From: Prochlorococcus marinus str. MIT 9515
GTDB taxonomy: Bacteria; Cyanobacteriota; Cyanobacteriia; PCC-6307; Cyanobiaceae
Reading direction: 5' to 3'
Length of the DNA: 64,000 bases
NCBI RefSeq assembly: GCF_000015665.1
Contig: NC_008817.1
Coordinates: 372,001 to 436,000, forward strand
Part shown: piece after piece, positions 1 through 8,505 of the stretch
Layout of the letters: each line of letters opens with the position of its first letter
How positions within the stretch are numbered: the first letter of the stretch is position 1
Notes under the pieces: generated by a model
Told to the model about the DNA's origin: nothing
The model's input: only the letters and a program-made list of their open reading frames with translations
Databases searched by the model: none
Made by a program: the position numbers and the translations under genes

Positions 1-420
1 GGAGATGATGGTGGATTGTATTATGGTTTCCCCGTCTTAAGTCGAAATAAAAATAATATACCCAGAATAAAAGTTGGAATTGATTGGACCTCTCCAAAAC
101 TAATTGGTGGTGATGAGGGCGCAATGAAAAAACCTTTTATGGAACCTCTAATAAAAATGCTGGATGATTTCATTATCAACAATTTCGAGGGTGTTATCGT
201 TTGTGATGAAACTTTTGTAAGTCCTTATACAATGACAAATGATGTTAATTTTATTCTCGATAAACCCAAGTCAAATATTACTGTTTTTTCTGGCGGATCT
301 GGCCAGTCATTTAAATTTGCACCAATAATTGGTAAATGTCTTGCGGAAAAAGCATTAAATAAAAATTGTAGTTTTGATATAAGTTGCTGGGAATTTGACA
401 GATTTCTTACAACAAAATAA
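1..420 (+). CDS. FAD-dependent amine oxidase (sarcosine oxidase-like), C-terminal part
   Basis: The reading frame is already open at base 1 (GDDGGLYYGFP), so this is the last 139 or so residues of a gene that starts outside the window. The piece has the aromatic YYGFP stretch and, near the end, GGSGQSFKFAPIIGK, which matches the C-terminal FAD-contact segment of the DAO/monomeric sarcosine oxidase family (GxSGHGFKFAP). These flavoenzymes oxidise secondary or N-methylated amino acids in the cytosol and release hydrogen peroxide. The nucleotide-binding N-terminus is not visible, so the substrate cannot be inferred. It could equally be an N-methyltryptophan oxidase-like or another DAO-family member. 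Confidence 0.7.
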   Translation, partial: GDDGGLYYGFPVLSRNKNNIPRIKVGIDWTSPKLIGGDEGAMKKPFMEPLIKMLDDFIINNFEGVIVCDETFVSPYTMTNDVNFILDKPKSNITVFSGGSGQSFKFAPIIGKCLAEKALNKNCSFDISCWEFDRFLTTK

Positions 421-485
421 CATTTATTTTGTTTAAGCAATATTTTTACAAATTAAAATTTTCAAATTTATCATTTTTAAAAACT

Positions 486-662
486 ATGTCTACAGAAAAT
501 AATCTAGAAAAGAGCAGTCAAGATTATAAAAAATCTCAATATGGTAGTTGGTATAAAAAAAATGCTGAAAATAAAAAAAAGGATAAAAAAGAAGAAAAGA
601 ATAAAAAAGAAGTAAAAATTTCTTTTTTTAAAAAAATAAAGAGCCTTTTTAATAATTCTTGA
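486..662 (+). CDS. small lysine-rich hypothetical protein
   Basis: A 58-residue protein starting at ATG 486. An in-frame TTG at 429 would add 19 residues, but ATG 486 gives a more natural N-terminus (MSTENN). The middle is almost entirely Lys, Glu and Asn, so it is probably disordered. It ends with an amphipathic, basic FFKKIKSLF stretch. I do not recognise a family. It lies between the oxidase and a run of other short cyanobacterial orphan genes on the same strand, 26 bp before the next start. Low-complexity composition makes this a moderate call. Confidence 0.45.
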   Translation: MSTENNLEKSSQDYKKSQYGSWYKKNAENKKKDKKEEKNKKEVKISFFKKIKSLFNNS

Positions 663-688
663 ATCATATTATTTTCTTTGATAGATAG

Positions 689-1156
689 ATGAAATTATTT
701 GATTTTTTTTTCAAAAATTTGAATAAAAGAGCAGAAATTATTTCGGAAGAATCACTTGATAATTCAAATGATCTTTGGGCTGATTCTGTAACAACTGGTT
801 GGGAATATACCTGTAATTTATCATTAACAACTCCAAAAATTTGTATTGTAAATGATGGTTTTATTACTAACGATACATCAGTCAAACCAAAGTTAATAGG
901 AGAACCAAACAATTTTGGAAAAGATGGAGACCCCTCAGGTGATTTTGGTTCTTGGATAAGAAGGCATGGACATGAAGAGGAATTTGAAGAATTGGCAAAT
1001 ATTTCTCAAGATATGATTTATGCAAGACCAACTGATATTGGAAGAATCCCACCGAAATCAAAATTAGAAGTTGATTTTAAAAGTTTTTTAATCGATTTTA
1101 GAAGTATAGTTGAGTCCAATATTTCTGTAGAAAAAAAAATTATTTATGATAAATGA
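689..1156 (+). CDS. hypothetical cyanobacterial protein
   Basis: A 155-aa soluble protein without membrane segments. It has a Gly/Asp-rich centre (GKDGDPSGDFGSW, about residues 77-89) followed by an acidic stretch and a charged C-terminal half. No catalytic motif is recognised. Its last 11 bases overlap the start of the next gene, which indicates translational coupling and a common transcript through 1850. The balanced composition argues for a real gene rather than a chance frame. Confidence 0.65.
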   Translation: MKLFDFFFKNLNKRAEIISEESLDNSNDLWADSVTTGWEYTCNLSLTTPKICIVNDGFITNDTSVKPKLIGEPNNFGKDGDPSGDFGSWIRRHGHEEEFEELANISQDMIYARPTDIGRIPPKSKLEVDFKSFLIDFRSIVESNISVEKKIIYDK

Positions 1157-1400
1157 GGAACTAAGTATTAAATCACAAGCTTATAAAGATATTTATAAAA
1201 AATTAGTAAGGGAAAAGAAATTTCCTGATTCTTTCTTTATCAATATTTTGTGCGAACTGAATGGAGTAGAATCTAAAACTGCTTCAATATTATGGGAATA
1301 TGGATACCTTACAAAAGAACAAGTTTTGAATGCACCTTATAGTGAATTAATAGAGATTAAAGGTCTTGGAAAAAATTTGATTTCAAAAATAAAAAACTAA
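1146..1400 (+). CDS. helix-hairpin-helix domain protein
   Basis: An 84-aa protein. The C-terminal 40 residues read as paired helix-hairpin-helix elements: LNGVESKTASILWEYGY followed by YSELIEIKGLGKNLISKI. The second carries the typical h-x-G-h-G hairpin that contacts the DNA backbone non-specifically. There is no attached nuclease or polymerase domain, so it may be a small DNA-binding accessory protein. It overlaps the upstream gene by 11 bp and is followed after 4 bp by another small gene, so it is probably part of one operon. Function beyond DNA binding is unknown. Confidence 0.65.
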   Translation: MINEELSIKSQAYKDIYKKLVREKKFPDSFFINILCELNGVESKTASILWEYGYLTKEQVLNAPYSELIEIKGLGKNLISKIKN

Positions 1401-1404
1401 AAAA

Positions 1405-1596
1405 ATGAATACTTGTAGCTCAGTTAATTCAATATCACTAGGAAAACTTTTGAAAAAATATAATTTAACACCAAAAAACAAACAAAAAGTAATACTTTCG
1501 GCTCAAAGAAAAATCTCAACTTGGTCAGGATTACATAGACTAGCGAGAAAGCTAGAATTTAAGCAATCAGCAGAAAATCAAAAACTATTGAATTAA
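1405..1596 (+). CDS. small basic hypothetical protein
   Basis: A 63-aa basic protein (many Lys and Arg) starting 4 bp after the HhH gene. Its stop codon overlaps the ATG of the next gene (TAATG at 1594-1598), which suggests translational coupling. No known motif was recognised. The basic, helix-prone sequence together with the upstream HhH neighbour is compatible with nucleic-acid binding, but that is inference only. Confidence 0.55.
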   Translation: MNTCSSVNSISLGKLLKKYNLTPKNKQKVILSAQRKISTWSGLHRLARKLEFKQSAENQKLLN

Positions 1597-1850
1597 TGAC
1601 TGAACAAAAAGATAATTTAGAAAGGATTTATCAGAAATTAAATGAAGAAGAAGATACTGTTTTAAAAAGATGGTATGAATCATTAATTCCCAAGATAATA
1701 TTATTATTCCCCCTAATAGCCTTTGCCTTAACTTTTTTAAAAGTAAATACCGATAAATCGATTTTTGATTTACTTATTTTTATCGCCCTCGGGGTATTAC
1801 TAGTTATGGGAGGAATATTGTTTAATTACTTTTTATCAAAGGGTGAATAA
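1596..1850 (+). CDS. small two-helix membrane protein
   Basis: An 84-aa protein with a charged N-terminal 33 residues and then two hydrophobic segments, about residues 34-49 (IILLFPLIAFALTFL) and 58-78 (LLIFIALGVLLVMGGILFNYF), typical of a small inner-membrane or thylakoid protein. It is the last gene of the short plus-strand cluster, its start overlapping the previous stop. The next gene downstream is on the other strand, so transcription should end in 1851-1911, though no strong hairpin is evident. Function unknown. Confidence 0.6.
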   Translation: MTEQKDNLERIYQKLNEEEDTVLKRWYESLIPKIILLFPLIAFALTFLKVNTDKSIFDLLIFIALGVLLVMGGILFNYFLSKGE

Positions 1851-1911
1851 AGTCATAGAACCAAAGTGAACATAATGTAATTTCTATTCCATTTAAAAAA
1901 TTTAAACTTCA

Positions 1912-2529
1912 TTAATTGGTGGATTTAAGATACTTCCTATCAATCAGATTTCTTATAATCCCCATACTAAATATCAATATTACGCTTACTATAAATACAA
2001 TCAAATATTCTCTTTGAAGTGAGGGTACTTCTCCATCAATAATTTTTTTAATATTGAAATTCTGATTTTGTAATTCTCTAAAACCATTTCCAGTAGCAAC
2101 AAATGGCAGATCTGAAAGTAGAGAGCTAACGATTAAAGCTAGAAGAAATTTTCTAAACCTTAATTTAGTAAGCCCAACACCATAACTGACAAAATCAAAC
2201 CAACCCGTCATTAGAAAACCGGTTAAAAGAAACAAGTTTTTCTCTAGATATTTCTTAGACAAATTTTCAAATTTATCTAAATATTTTTTTGACATAACTC
2301 GTTGCAGTATTTTTCTTCCAAATCTCCTTGATAATGAAAAACTAATCGAGCATGCTACTAAATCTGCGATAAAGCTTATTAGTAATCCATTTACTAATCC
2401 AAAAAGATATCCTGAAATTAATAAGCAATATGTACCCGGCAAGATAGGAATAACAATGCTTGTAAATCTCAAGAGTAAAATTAATAAAATTCCCCAGTTT
2501 CCTGATAAAGCTTCAACCACAAAAATCAA
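1912..2529 (-). CDS. VTT/DedA-like (SNARE-associated) membrane protein
   Basis: A 205-aa polytopic protein. It has hydrophobic segments near residues 12-30, 35-60, 100-118, 125-150 and 175-195, with a Gly/Pro-rich re-entrant-like stretch (PILPGTYCLLISGYLFG, about 28-44) and a GFLMTGWFDFVSYGVGLTKLRFRKFL segment. That pattern (P-G-x(5)-G-x-hG early and a G-h-x3-F near 120) is characteristic of the VTT/DedA/TVP38 family, which is linked to lipid scrambling or undecaprenyl-phosphate recycling. The substrate is not predictable here. The gene stands alone on the minus strand. Confidence 0.65.
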   Translation of the reverse strand: MIFVVEALSGNWGILLILLLRFTSIVIPILPGTYCLLISGYLFGLVNGLLISFIADLVACSISFSLSRRFGRKILQRVMSKKYLDKFENLSKKYLEKNLFLLTGFLMTGWFDFVSYGVGLTKLRFRKFLLALIVSSLLSDLPFVATGNGFRELQNQNFNIKKIIDGEVPSLQREYLIVFIVSVILIFSMGIIRNLIDRKYLKSTN

Positions 2530-2610
2530 TCTATTTTTAAATAATATATTTGCAATAAATACTTTTAGTTGATGAATAAATCAAAAGTTAATACAAAAAG
2601 TAAAATAGCT

Positions 2611-3309
2611 TTATTTCCAATGTATTTGTTTCCACCATTCTCTTACTTTTGAAGAGGAGCAATACCAGTTATTTCCAAAAAGACCACCATGTACTGTTTC
2701 AGGAAGAATTATTTGCTGTGAACCTTCTAAAAGAGATGATGACAAAGGAACTAAGCCGTCTCCATTAGCATTCTTATCTCCAGAAATTGATTTATATGAT
2801 CCCCTCGCAACAAGTTTTGTTATTAATGATGTTTGTTTAGATTTAATTTCTACTTCACCTCCAACTGAAATATAATTTATATTTTTGAAGAAATTTCCTG
2901 GATATTTTTCATCCACAAATTTTCTCAATGCGGTTGCTTTTACAGCTTGATGTGGGCTACCTAATGTAATTAAATTTTTAGTATGAGACTTCCCATTAAA
3001 TATCTTATTGTTAAAAGGTTCATCAGAAAGATAGAGTCTCATCATTACTCCACCAGAACTATGACCAATAAAATCAATTTTTGTAGAATTGTTTTCTACC
3101 AGTGCAATATTAACTGTATCTTTAACTTTATTTAAAATATCTACCCAACCTTGTACAGAATTGCTTTGAAACCAATCTTTTCTAGTTACATCTACTACAT
3201 ACACTTTTCTGTTAAAAACATTCTCAATTATATTTTTAGCTTCGTTATAGGCTTCTTTAGTAATCAGAAAACCACCGAGAATAATTATTGGATTTTTAAT
3301 TTTTTTAAT
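2611..3309 (-). CDS. lipase-like alpha/beta hydrolase with unclear 5' end
   Basis: An alpha/beta-hydrolase resembling cyanobacterial lipase-like proteins. The nucleophile elbow GHSSGG is clear, followed by TLGSPHQA, an Asp-containing GDGLVPLSSS and a histidine in PETVHGG, giving a plausible Ser-Asp-His triad. A GTG at 3204 would truncate the first beta strand. The homologous-looking frame continues upstream as NPIIILGGFLITKEAYNEA, which is the expected N-terminal strand and oxyanion region. In that extension (to 3309) I find no ATG, GTG or TTG. The only candidates are ATT codons, and a stop lies about 30 bp further up. The start codon has therefore been lost, is non-canonical, or a small frameshift separates the real start. 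Confidence 0.55.
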   Translation of the reverse strand: MKKIKNPIIILGGFLITKEAYNEAKNIIENVFNRKVYVVDVTRKDWFQSNSVQGWVDILNKVKDTVNIALVENNSTKIDFIGHSSGGVMMRLYLSDEPFNNKIFNGKSHTKNLITLGSPHQAVKATALRKFVDEKYPGNFFKNINYISVGGEVEIKSKQTSLITKLVARGSYKSISGDKNANGDGLVPLSSSLLEGSQQIILPETVHGGLFGNNWYCSSSKVREWWKQIHWK

Positions 3310-3392
3310 AAGTGTCTTTGAAAAATATACTCCGGTTTAAACCTGTCATAGGAAAAATGTTTATATTAAAAGATTTTGTAAATTTTAAAAAT

Positions 3393-3590
3393 CTATATAT
3401 CCTTTTCCCAAAAAAGATAAAGATTTGAAAATTGGTTTTTGGTTTCTACAACTGCTGTGGTAGTAGAAATTAACTTCCACCCTGCTGCATTACGTATTTT
3501 CATGATTGAAGCTATTTCACTTTCTTGTCTTTTAGTATTTGAATTTCCAACCGCGTAATAAATATCAATATCATTTATCGTGTTTGCCAT
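3393..3590 (-). CDS. small hypothetical protein, DUF4177-like pattern
   Basis: A 65-aa soluble protein. The second half (AAGWKLISTTTAVVETKN... LYLFWEKD) has a GW-h-h-(S/T) turn followed by a final strand, reminiscent of the small DUF4177 fold. That likeness is an inference from a short pattern. The start is an ATG at 3590 followed by MANTINDIDIYY. Upstream (3591-3835) no gene or clear signal was seen. Confidence 0.5.
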   Translation of the reverse strand: MANTINDIDIYYAVGNSNTKRQESEIASIMKIRNAAGWKLISTTTAVVETKNQFSNLYLFWEKDI

Positions 3591-3835
3591 TTTAGATTTC
3601 AGGGGTTTTTATAAGATTAATATTAGGAAATATTTCATCTATTCCAAAAAGTTTTAGATACGTTTGTACATATAATTTGTATATGTTTTTAATTTCTCTT
3701 CAAAATCGCTATTTTTTTATTGCTTATAAGTCCTGGTAATTTAGTCCCTTTTGATTTTAGATTTGAACTTATGAAAAATAAAAAGTAAATAATGTAAATT
3801 TGATTTATATTTAATTGAAAATGTAAGGTTAAAAT

Positions 3836-5020
3836 ATGTTTTTTTTTCTACTAGTCTCAATAGTAACTTTTATGTTAGCCTTAGGCACTTTCTTGATTGA
3901 AAGATATAGTTTCAATAATGCGCCTTTTCTTGAAAATAATAATTCTGAAAAACCTATAGAAACAAGTCTTACAATAATTGTCCCCGCATATAATGAAGAA
4001 TTAAATATTATCAAGTGCTTAAAATCATTAAGCGAGATTAAAAGGCCTAGTGAAAATTTTAAAATATTAGTCATAGACGACTTAAGTACTGACAAAACTT
4101 TTTTAGAAGCAAAAAACTTAAAAGAAAAAATATTTAAAAATTCAAAAGAATTAGAAATCATTTCATCTGGAGAAAGGCCTCAAGATAAAAATTGGGTTGG
4201 TAAAAATTGGCCGTGTTATGTAGGGGCACAAAAAACAAATTCCAAATGGTTACTTTTTATTGATGCAGATGTAATTTTAGGAAAAAATTGTATTCATAAT
4301 GCCCTCTCCAAAGCCTGTGCAGATGATATTGATTTATTATCTCTAGCTCCCAAAGTTAACTGTAATTGCTTAGCAGAGTGGATGGTGCAACCAATTATGA
4401 CAAGCTTATTAATGCTAGGTTTTCCTATATATGCTACTAACGATAGTAAAAATAATTCATCATTTGCAGCTGGTCCTTTTATGCTTTTCAAAAGGCAATC
4501 TTATGAATTTATTGGTGGACATGAAGGCACTTTTGATGAAGTTGTTGAAGACATTTCTTTAGCTAAAAAGATTAAAAGTAATAATTTAAAATTAAATTTT
4601 TTAATAGCAATTGAAGATATTTCACTTAATATGTATCGAGATTTTAATTCCTTAATTGAGGGTTGGAGTAAAAACTGGTTTTTAGGTTTAGAGAAAGATC
4701 TCTTGAAATCAATATCAGGATCAATATTTGTATTTTTAAACTTTAGTGTTCCTTGGCTATTATTTATTACGTCAACGACTCTTTTAATAAATAATTACTC
4801 TTTCAAAATTTTCTGTATAAATTTAATTTCAGCTCTCTCTTTAATCACTTATCTTTTTAAAAGACTTTGGTTAAAGGCGAAGTATGAAATTCCCTCAAAA
4901 TATTGGTATTTAAATGGAATAGGAGGGGTTATTGTCGTTTATATAAGTCTACTATCGATTTATAAAACATACACTGGAAATGGTTGGACTTGGAAGGGAA
5001 GAAATTTATTTAAAAGTTAA
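3836..5020 (+). CDS. membrane-bound family 2 glycosyltransferase
   Basis: A 394-aa processive-type GT2 enzyme. Residues 1-22 form a membrane anchor. The GT-A domain starts with TIIVPAYNEE (about 46-55), VIDDLSTD (79-86), and a DAD metal/nucleotide-sugar motif (143-145). It continues to an acceptor-side ED motif in VVEDISLAKK (about 237-245) and a Trp-rich GWSKNW near 276. Three hydrophobic segments (about 292-315, 330-345, 363-382) close the protein. Members of this group transfer sugars to lipid or carotenoid acceptors at the cytoplasmic face. Hopanoid- or carotenoid-associated transferases are the closest resemblance, but the acceptor cannot be told. It is monocistronic. Confidence 0.75.
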   Translation: MFFFLLVSIVTFMLALGTFLIERYSFNNAPFLENNNSEKPIETSLTIIVPAYNEELNIIKCLKSLSEIKRPSENFKILVIDDLSTDKTFLEAKNLKEKIFKNSKELEIISSGERPQDKNWVGKNWPCYVGAQKTNSKWLLFIDADVILGKNCIHNALSKACADDIDLLSLAPKVNCNCLAEWMVQPIMTSLLMLGFPIYATNDSKNNSSFAAGPFMLFKRQSYEFIGGHEGTFDEVVEDISLAKKIKSNNLKLNFLIAIEDISLNMYRDFNSLIEGWSKNWFLGLEKDLLKSISGSIFVFLNFSVPWLLFITSTTLLINNYSFKIFCINLISALSLITYLFKRLWLKAKYEIPSKYWYLNGIGGVIVVYISLLSIYKTYTGNGWTWKGRNLFKS

Positions 5021-5169
5021 TTAATTATTTAAATAAAATTGCTTTTTATTAAAGCATAAAATTTGTAAAAACATACCAAAAGTCAATAGTAAAATATCAC
5101 AGCATTATGATATGTTTGACACTCCTTTTTTTATGATTATTTATTAGTTTATTTAAAACATTAAAGATA

Positions 5170-5376
5170 TTGGAAATTACTCTGGTAGGAATTGGTTTAT
5201 TAATTGGATTAGTCCTCAGTTGGATTATGGGACTTTCTGGTGGTGATGTTTTTATATGGATTTTCTGCCTATATTTTGGATTAGAAGTAGGACAATTAAT
5301 TTTCTCAGATGATAGTAATGATGATGATGATGATTTTGATGGCGGTATTTTAACTCCAGTATTTCAGAGTAATTAA
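5170..5376 (+). CDS. small membrane protein with acidic tail
   Basis: A 68-aa protein with two hydrophobic stretches (residues 3-20 and 26-43) and an Asp run (SDDSNDDDDDFDGG, about 47-60). It begins at a TTG because no ATG is available in frame. Its 3' end overlaps the convergent SDR gene by 4 bp. No family recognised. Hydrophobic start plus acidic tail is a common layout for small cyanobacterial membrane proteins. Confidence 0.5.
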   Translation: MEITLVGIGLLIGLVLSWIMGLSGGDVFIWIFCLYFGLEVGQLIFSDDSNDDDDDFDGGILTPVFQSN

Positions 5377-6137
5377 TTTAGAACTAATCCTCCATCAACT
5401 ACTAAATTTTGCCCAGTAACTGCCCTTGACCAAGGGGAGGCAAAAAATAATACAGCATCAGAAAAGTCCTCAGTGGTAGTTACTTTTCTTAAAGGTGTGA
5501 TGCTTGAAATATACTCAAAAACACTATCGGGAGTTCCTTTGCTAGCATCAGTAACTTTTAATAAACCTCCTGAAACCATATTTACTGTGATATTAAATTG
5601 TCCTAGATCTATTGCCGCAGTTCTCGTAAGTGATAATAAACCCCCTTTGGCGGCAGTATAATCGTGATATGGGATCACTGGATTTTGAAATAAGTTAGTT
5701 CCAATAGATATGAATCTTCCAAAAGAATTTTTTTTCATGTTTGGGTTAAAAATATTCAGCAGATTTAAAAATCCTTTCTGAGAAGTTTCAATTTGGTTTT
5801 GGAAATCTTGCCACTCTATAGTATCAATTTTTTTTCTTTGATCACCATTAAAAACAAAATCATTTATTGCATTATGAACTACTGTATCCACTTTGATATC
5901 TTTATTATGCAATTCATCATGCATTTTAGAAACTTGATCTTTTTCTCTAATATCACCTTGGATTAAAATTACATTTTCTCCCAATGAAGCAGATAGTTTT
6001 TGGGCACTTTTAAATGACTTTCTATAATTGATTACTACTTTTGCTCCCTCTCGATGAAAAGATTTTGCTATTTCGGAACCTAAGCCTCTTCCAGCTCCTG
6101 TTATTAAAACAGTCTGTTCTTTTATTTGTAAATTCAT
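5373..6137 (-). CDS. short-chain dehydrogenase/reductase (3-oxoacyl-ACP reductase-like)
   Basis: A 254-aa classical SDR. The Rossmann motif TGAGRGLG lies at 13-20, an NA(I) structural motif at 89-91, the catalytic Ser in FISIGT (about 144) and the YxxxK pair at Tyr160/Lys164 (DYTAAK). The C-terminus ends in GQNLVVDGGLVLN, as in FabG-like reductases. It should reduce a keto group with NAD(P)H in the cytosol. The substrate is not determinable, and a housekeeping fabG is likely elsewhere. It is a single gene convergent with the small membrane protein at 5170-5376. Confidence 0.8.
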   Translation of the reverse strand: MNLQIKEQTVLITGAGRGLGSEIAKSFHREGAKVVINYRKSFKSAQKLSASLGENVILIQGDIREKDQVSKMHDELHNKDIKVDTVVHNAINDFVFNGDQRKKIDTIEWQDFQNQIETSQKGFLNLLNIFNPNMKKNSFGRFISIGTNLFQNPVIPYHDYTAAKGGLLSLTRTAAIDLGQFNITVNMVSGGLLKVTDASKGTPDSVFEYISSITPLRKVTTTEDFSDAVLFFASPWSRAVTGQNLVVDGGLVLN

Positions 6138-6587
6138 AAGTTTTTCTGAAAAGGGTATTTAAAAAGGAAATAACTGAAAATTTGTTTATTAAATTTAGGT
6201 TCTACTTTTTCCCATAATATATATATCTTATAATTGTTAAAGTAAAAATTTTTAATAATTCGGAAATGCGGTCAAATATTCCTTGATTTTTCAGAAAATA
6301 CTCCTAAATATAGATTAAAAAATTGTAAAGCTATCATTATTAATTCTGCAGTAAATTTCAAGATAATAATCTTTATAATTCAATGGTTGTTAAAGAAGTA
6401 TATTGTCTCTTTCACATAAGAATTTAATTACTTTTAAGCAGTTTTTAATAAACTATTATGACTTTTAAGTTTTGATGAACTTAATTATAAAGAACAAAAG
6501 AGAAATTCTAGGTCAAGAAACTCTATTAAAAAAGAGCTACTATTTACAGCAGCCCTTATCCTATCTGATTATCAAATTAATTTTAAA
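6138..6587. other. AT-rich intergenic stretch
   Basis: About 450 bp upstream of the SDR gene. I see no convincing reading frame, RNA or strong hairpin, only AT-rich sequence in which the SDR promoter presumably lies. Confidence 0.4.
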
Positions 6588-6752
6588 CTACGAATCTTGC
6601 AGTTTCAAATCTTTTTGAGATTGCTTAATTCTCTTCATAAAAACAGATATTTTATAAGGAGTGACTTCTCCATTTTTAGTTGCTAAAAGTTTAGCTTGGT
6701 TGAGTCTTCTAGCTTTGTTGATTTTTTCTCTAATGAGTACGAGGTCATTCAT
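6588..6752 (-). CDS. small basic protein with an in-frame stop upstream
   Basis: A 54-aa basic protein starting MNDLVLIREKINKARRL and ending KDLKLQDS, preceded by AAAGGA just before the ATG. The same frame continues upstream: GTGFPFTAKD directly precedes the methionine, then a TAG (6783-6785), then MTWK from an ATG at 6797. The ancestral gene probably began at 6797 and read through a sense codon where TAG now stands. Either translation has moved to the internal ATG 6752 or the gene is dying. No domain recognised. It is in the amt1-SDR interval on the minus strand. Confidence 0.45.
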   Translation of the reverse strand: MNDLVLIREKINKARRLNQAKLLATKNGEVTPYKISVFMKRIKQSQKDLKLQDS

Positions 6753-6951
6753 GTCCTTTGCAGTAAATGGAAATCCCGTTCCCTATTTCCATGTCATGCG
6801 TCCGTAAATTCAATTAGGATGAACGTAAATAAATAATAACATTAGCTTTATTTAGTCGTGAGAGTAAAAATCCCTAAACATTTTATCTTTTAGTTGCCAT
6901 TCAATTAATTTCAATTATTAAATAATTGCTATAAAACAAGAATTTGATTGT

Positions 6952-8301
6952 TTAAATAGTTTTTGGCGAGCCTGTCTTCTCTCCATAAGCCTCTTCACCA
7001 TGTTGAGAGATATCTAAGCCATCCTCTTCATCTGTTTCATTTACTCTGAAACTGCAACCAAGAGATTTTAAAACCAAAGCAATAATTAAAGTTCCGATTG
7101 CAGCAATTGCATATGCAATGAGAACAGCCTGAAGTTGACCAAGAATCAAAGCAATCCTTCCCTGTTCTTGAAGAACTAATCCTGCGGGATGAGTAGCTAT
7201 CAACTCTGACTTAGCAAAAAGTCCAGTTAGAAGAGCTCCAACTGTTCCTCCAACACCGTGCACCGCAAAAGTATCTAAAGAATCATCAAAAGATAATTTA
7301 ATTTTTAATTTAAGTGATAAAAAACAAATACCTGAGGTAATTGCTCCAATTAACATTCCACTTGATGGATTTACGAAACCAGCTGCAGGGGTAATTCCTA
7401 CTAATCCAGCTACAGCACCAGTAGCCATTCCAATCGCAGAAGCTTTTCCATCTTTTATTGACTCAATTAAGGCCCAAGTTACTAGTCCAGCTGCGGCCGA
7501 AACATGAGTGGTTGTGAAAGGGAGCTCTGCTCCTCCTACGCTTAATTGACTTCCTCCATTAAATCCAAACCAACCAAACCATAGCAAACCAGTTCCTAAT
7601 AGTATTTGAGTAATATCGTGAGGTGGCTTAATGCCTCTAGGCCAATTTCTGCGAGATCCAGCCAGACTAGCAAGAACTAAAGCAGAGACTCCAGAGCTTA
7701 TATGAACAACTGTACCTCCTGCAAAATCAAGATCTTTTCCTAATAGTCCCCCTCCCCAAACCATATGAGCAAGTGGTGCATAAACAAACAAAATCCAGAT
7801 AGGTGTGAAGAAACACCAAAAACGGAAACTAATTCTTTCTACAAGTGCCCCAGATATTAAAGCAGGAGTGATTATTGCAAACATGCCTTGAAAAAGAGCA
7901 AAACTAAGACCTGGAATTTGTAATCCCTCCCAATTAAGCGGAAGATTCTCTAAGAATGCATAGGTTGATGGATTTCCTATAAATGCATTTGAAGCTCCCC
8001 CATCAGAGAAGGCAAGACTAAACCCCACTATTGACCAAACAAGGGTAGCTATCCCCATCATCACAAAACTCATTCCCATCGTATTTAGAACATTCTTGGC
8101 CTGCGTAAAACCTCCATAGAAAAAAGCGAGACCAGGAGTCATTAGTAAAACCAGAGCAGATGAAGTCAAAATTAATGTATTGTCAGCATCTGAAATATTT
8201 GATTCAGAAGCGTGGATGGGCGCGAGCGATGCAAAAATAAGCTGAATTGCTGGGACAGTAAGAGTTGCTATTGCTATCTTGGCGGGTAGTTTTTTAAACA
8301 A
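6952..8301 (-). CDS. amt1: ammonium transporter Amt1
   Basis: A 449-aa Amt/MEP/Rh-family channel. After a signal-like hydrophobic N-terminus (residues 10-32, ending HASES) come about eleven membrane helices. Family hallmarks are visible: the FYGGFTQAKN segment, the first pore histidine in VVHISSGVSALV and the second in FAVHGVGGTVGALL, plus the THVSAAAGLVTW helix. It imports ammonium across the plasma membrane, the main N source of oligotrophic picocyanobacteria. A GTA-N8-TAC NtcA-type site and a 15-bp inverted repeat lie just upstream, consistent with nitrogen control. It is monocistronic. Confidence 0.95.
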   Translation of the reverse strand: MFKKLPAKIAIATLTVPAIQLIFASLAPIHASESNISDADNTLILTSSALVLLMTPGLAFFYGGFTQAKNVLNTMGMSFVMMGIATLVWSIVGFSLAFSDGGASNAFIGNPSTYAFLENLPLNWEGLQIPGLSFALFQGMFAIITPALISGALVERISFRFWCFFTPIWILFVYAPLAHMVWGGGLLGKDLDFAGGTVVHISSGVSALVLASLAGSRRNWPRGIKPPHDITQILLGTGLLWFGWFGFNGGSQLSVGGAELPFTTTHVSAAAGLVTWALIESIKDGKASAIGMATGAVAGLVGITPAAGFVNPSSGMLIGAITSGICFLSLKLKIKLSFDDSLDTFAVHGVGGTVGALLTGLFAKSELIATHPAGLVLQEQGRIALILGQLQAVLIAYAIAAIGTLIIALVLKSLGCSFRVNETDEEDGLDISQHGEEAYGEKTGSPKTI

Positions 8302-8310
8302 TATAAGAAA

Positions 8311-8324
8311 GTAACTGTTGCTAC
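8311..8324 (-). promoter_or_regulatory. NtcA-type site (GTA-N8-TAC) upstream of amt1
   Basis: GTAACTGTTGCTAC fits the GTA-N8-TAC consensus of the cyanobacterial nitrogen regulator NtcA. It ends only 10 bp before the annotated amt1 ATG, closer than the usual -40 position of an activating site. Either the promoter is internal to the annotated 5' end, the site acts differently, or the match is accidental. Confidence 0.4.
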
Positions 8325-8342
8325 ATTATTAGATTGAGGCGC

Positions 8343-8375
8343 AATAAAAAATGTTCACAATGAACATTTTTTATT
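8343..8375. repeat. 15-bp perfect inverted repeat upstream of amt1
   Basis: Arms 8343-8357 and 8361-8375 are perfect reverse complements (each AATAAAAAATGTTCA read outward-in) around a 3-bp centre. It lies about 42 bp upstream of the amt1 start. The stem followed by T's could be a bidirectional terminator, but no gene ends nearby, so an operator or 5' leader hairpin is also possible. Confidence 0.6.
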
Positions 8376-8505
8376 AATTAAGTATTAACTCATATTCTTT
8401 AATATTCTAAATTCTTAAAATAAAATTTAAGGCTTGAATATAGTTCATATAATGCTTAATTACTTTTTATAAACTCTTATTCTTACTTAACTTATATTCT
8501 CCACT

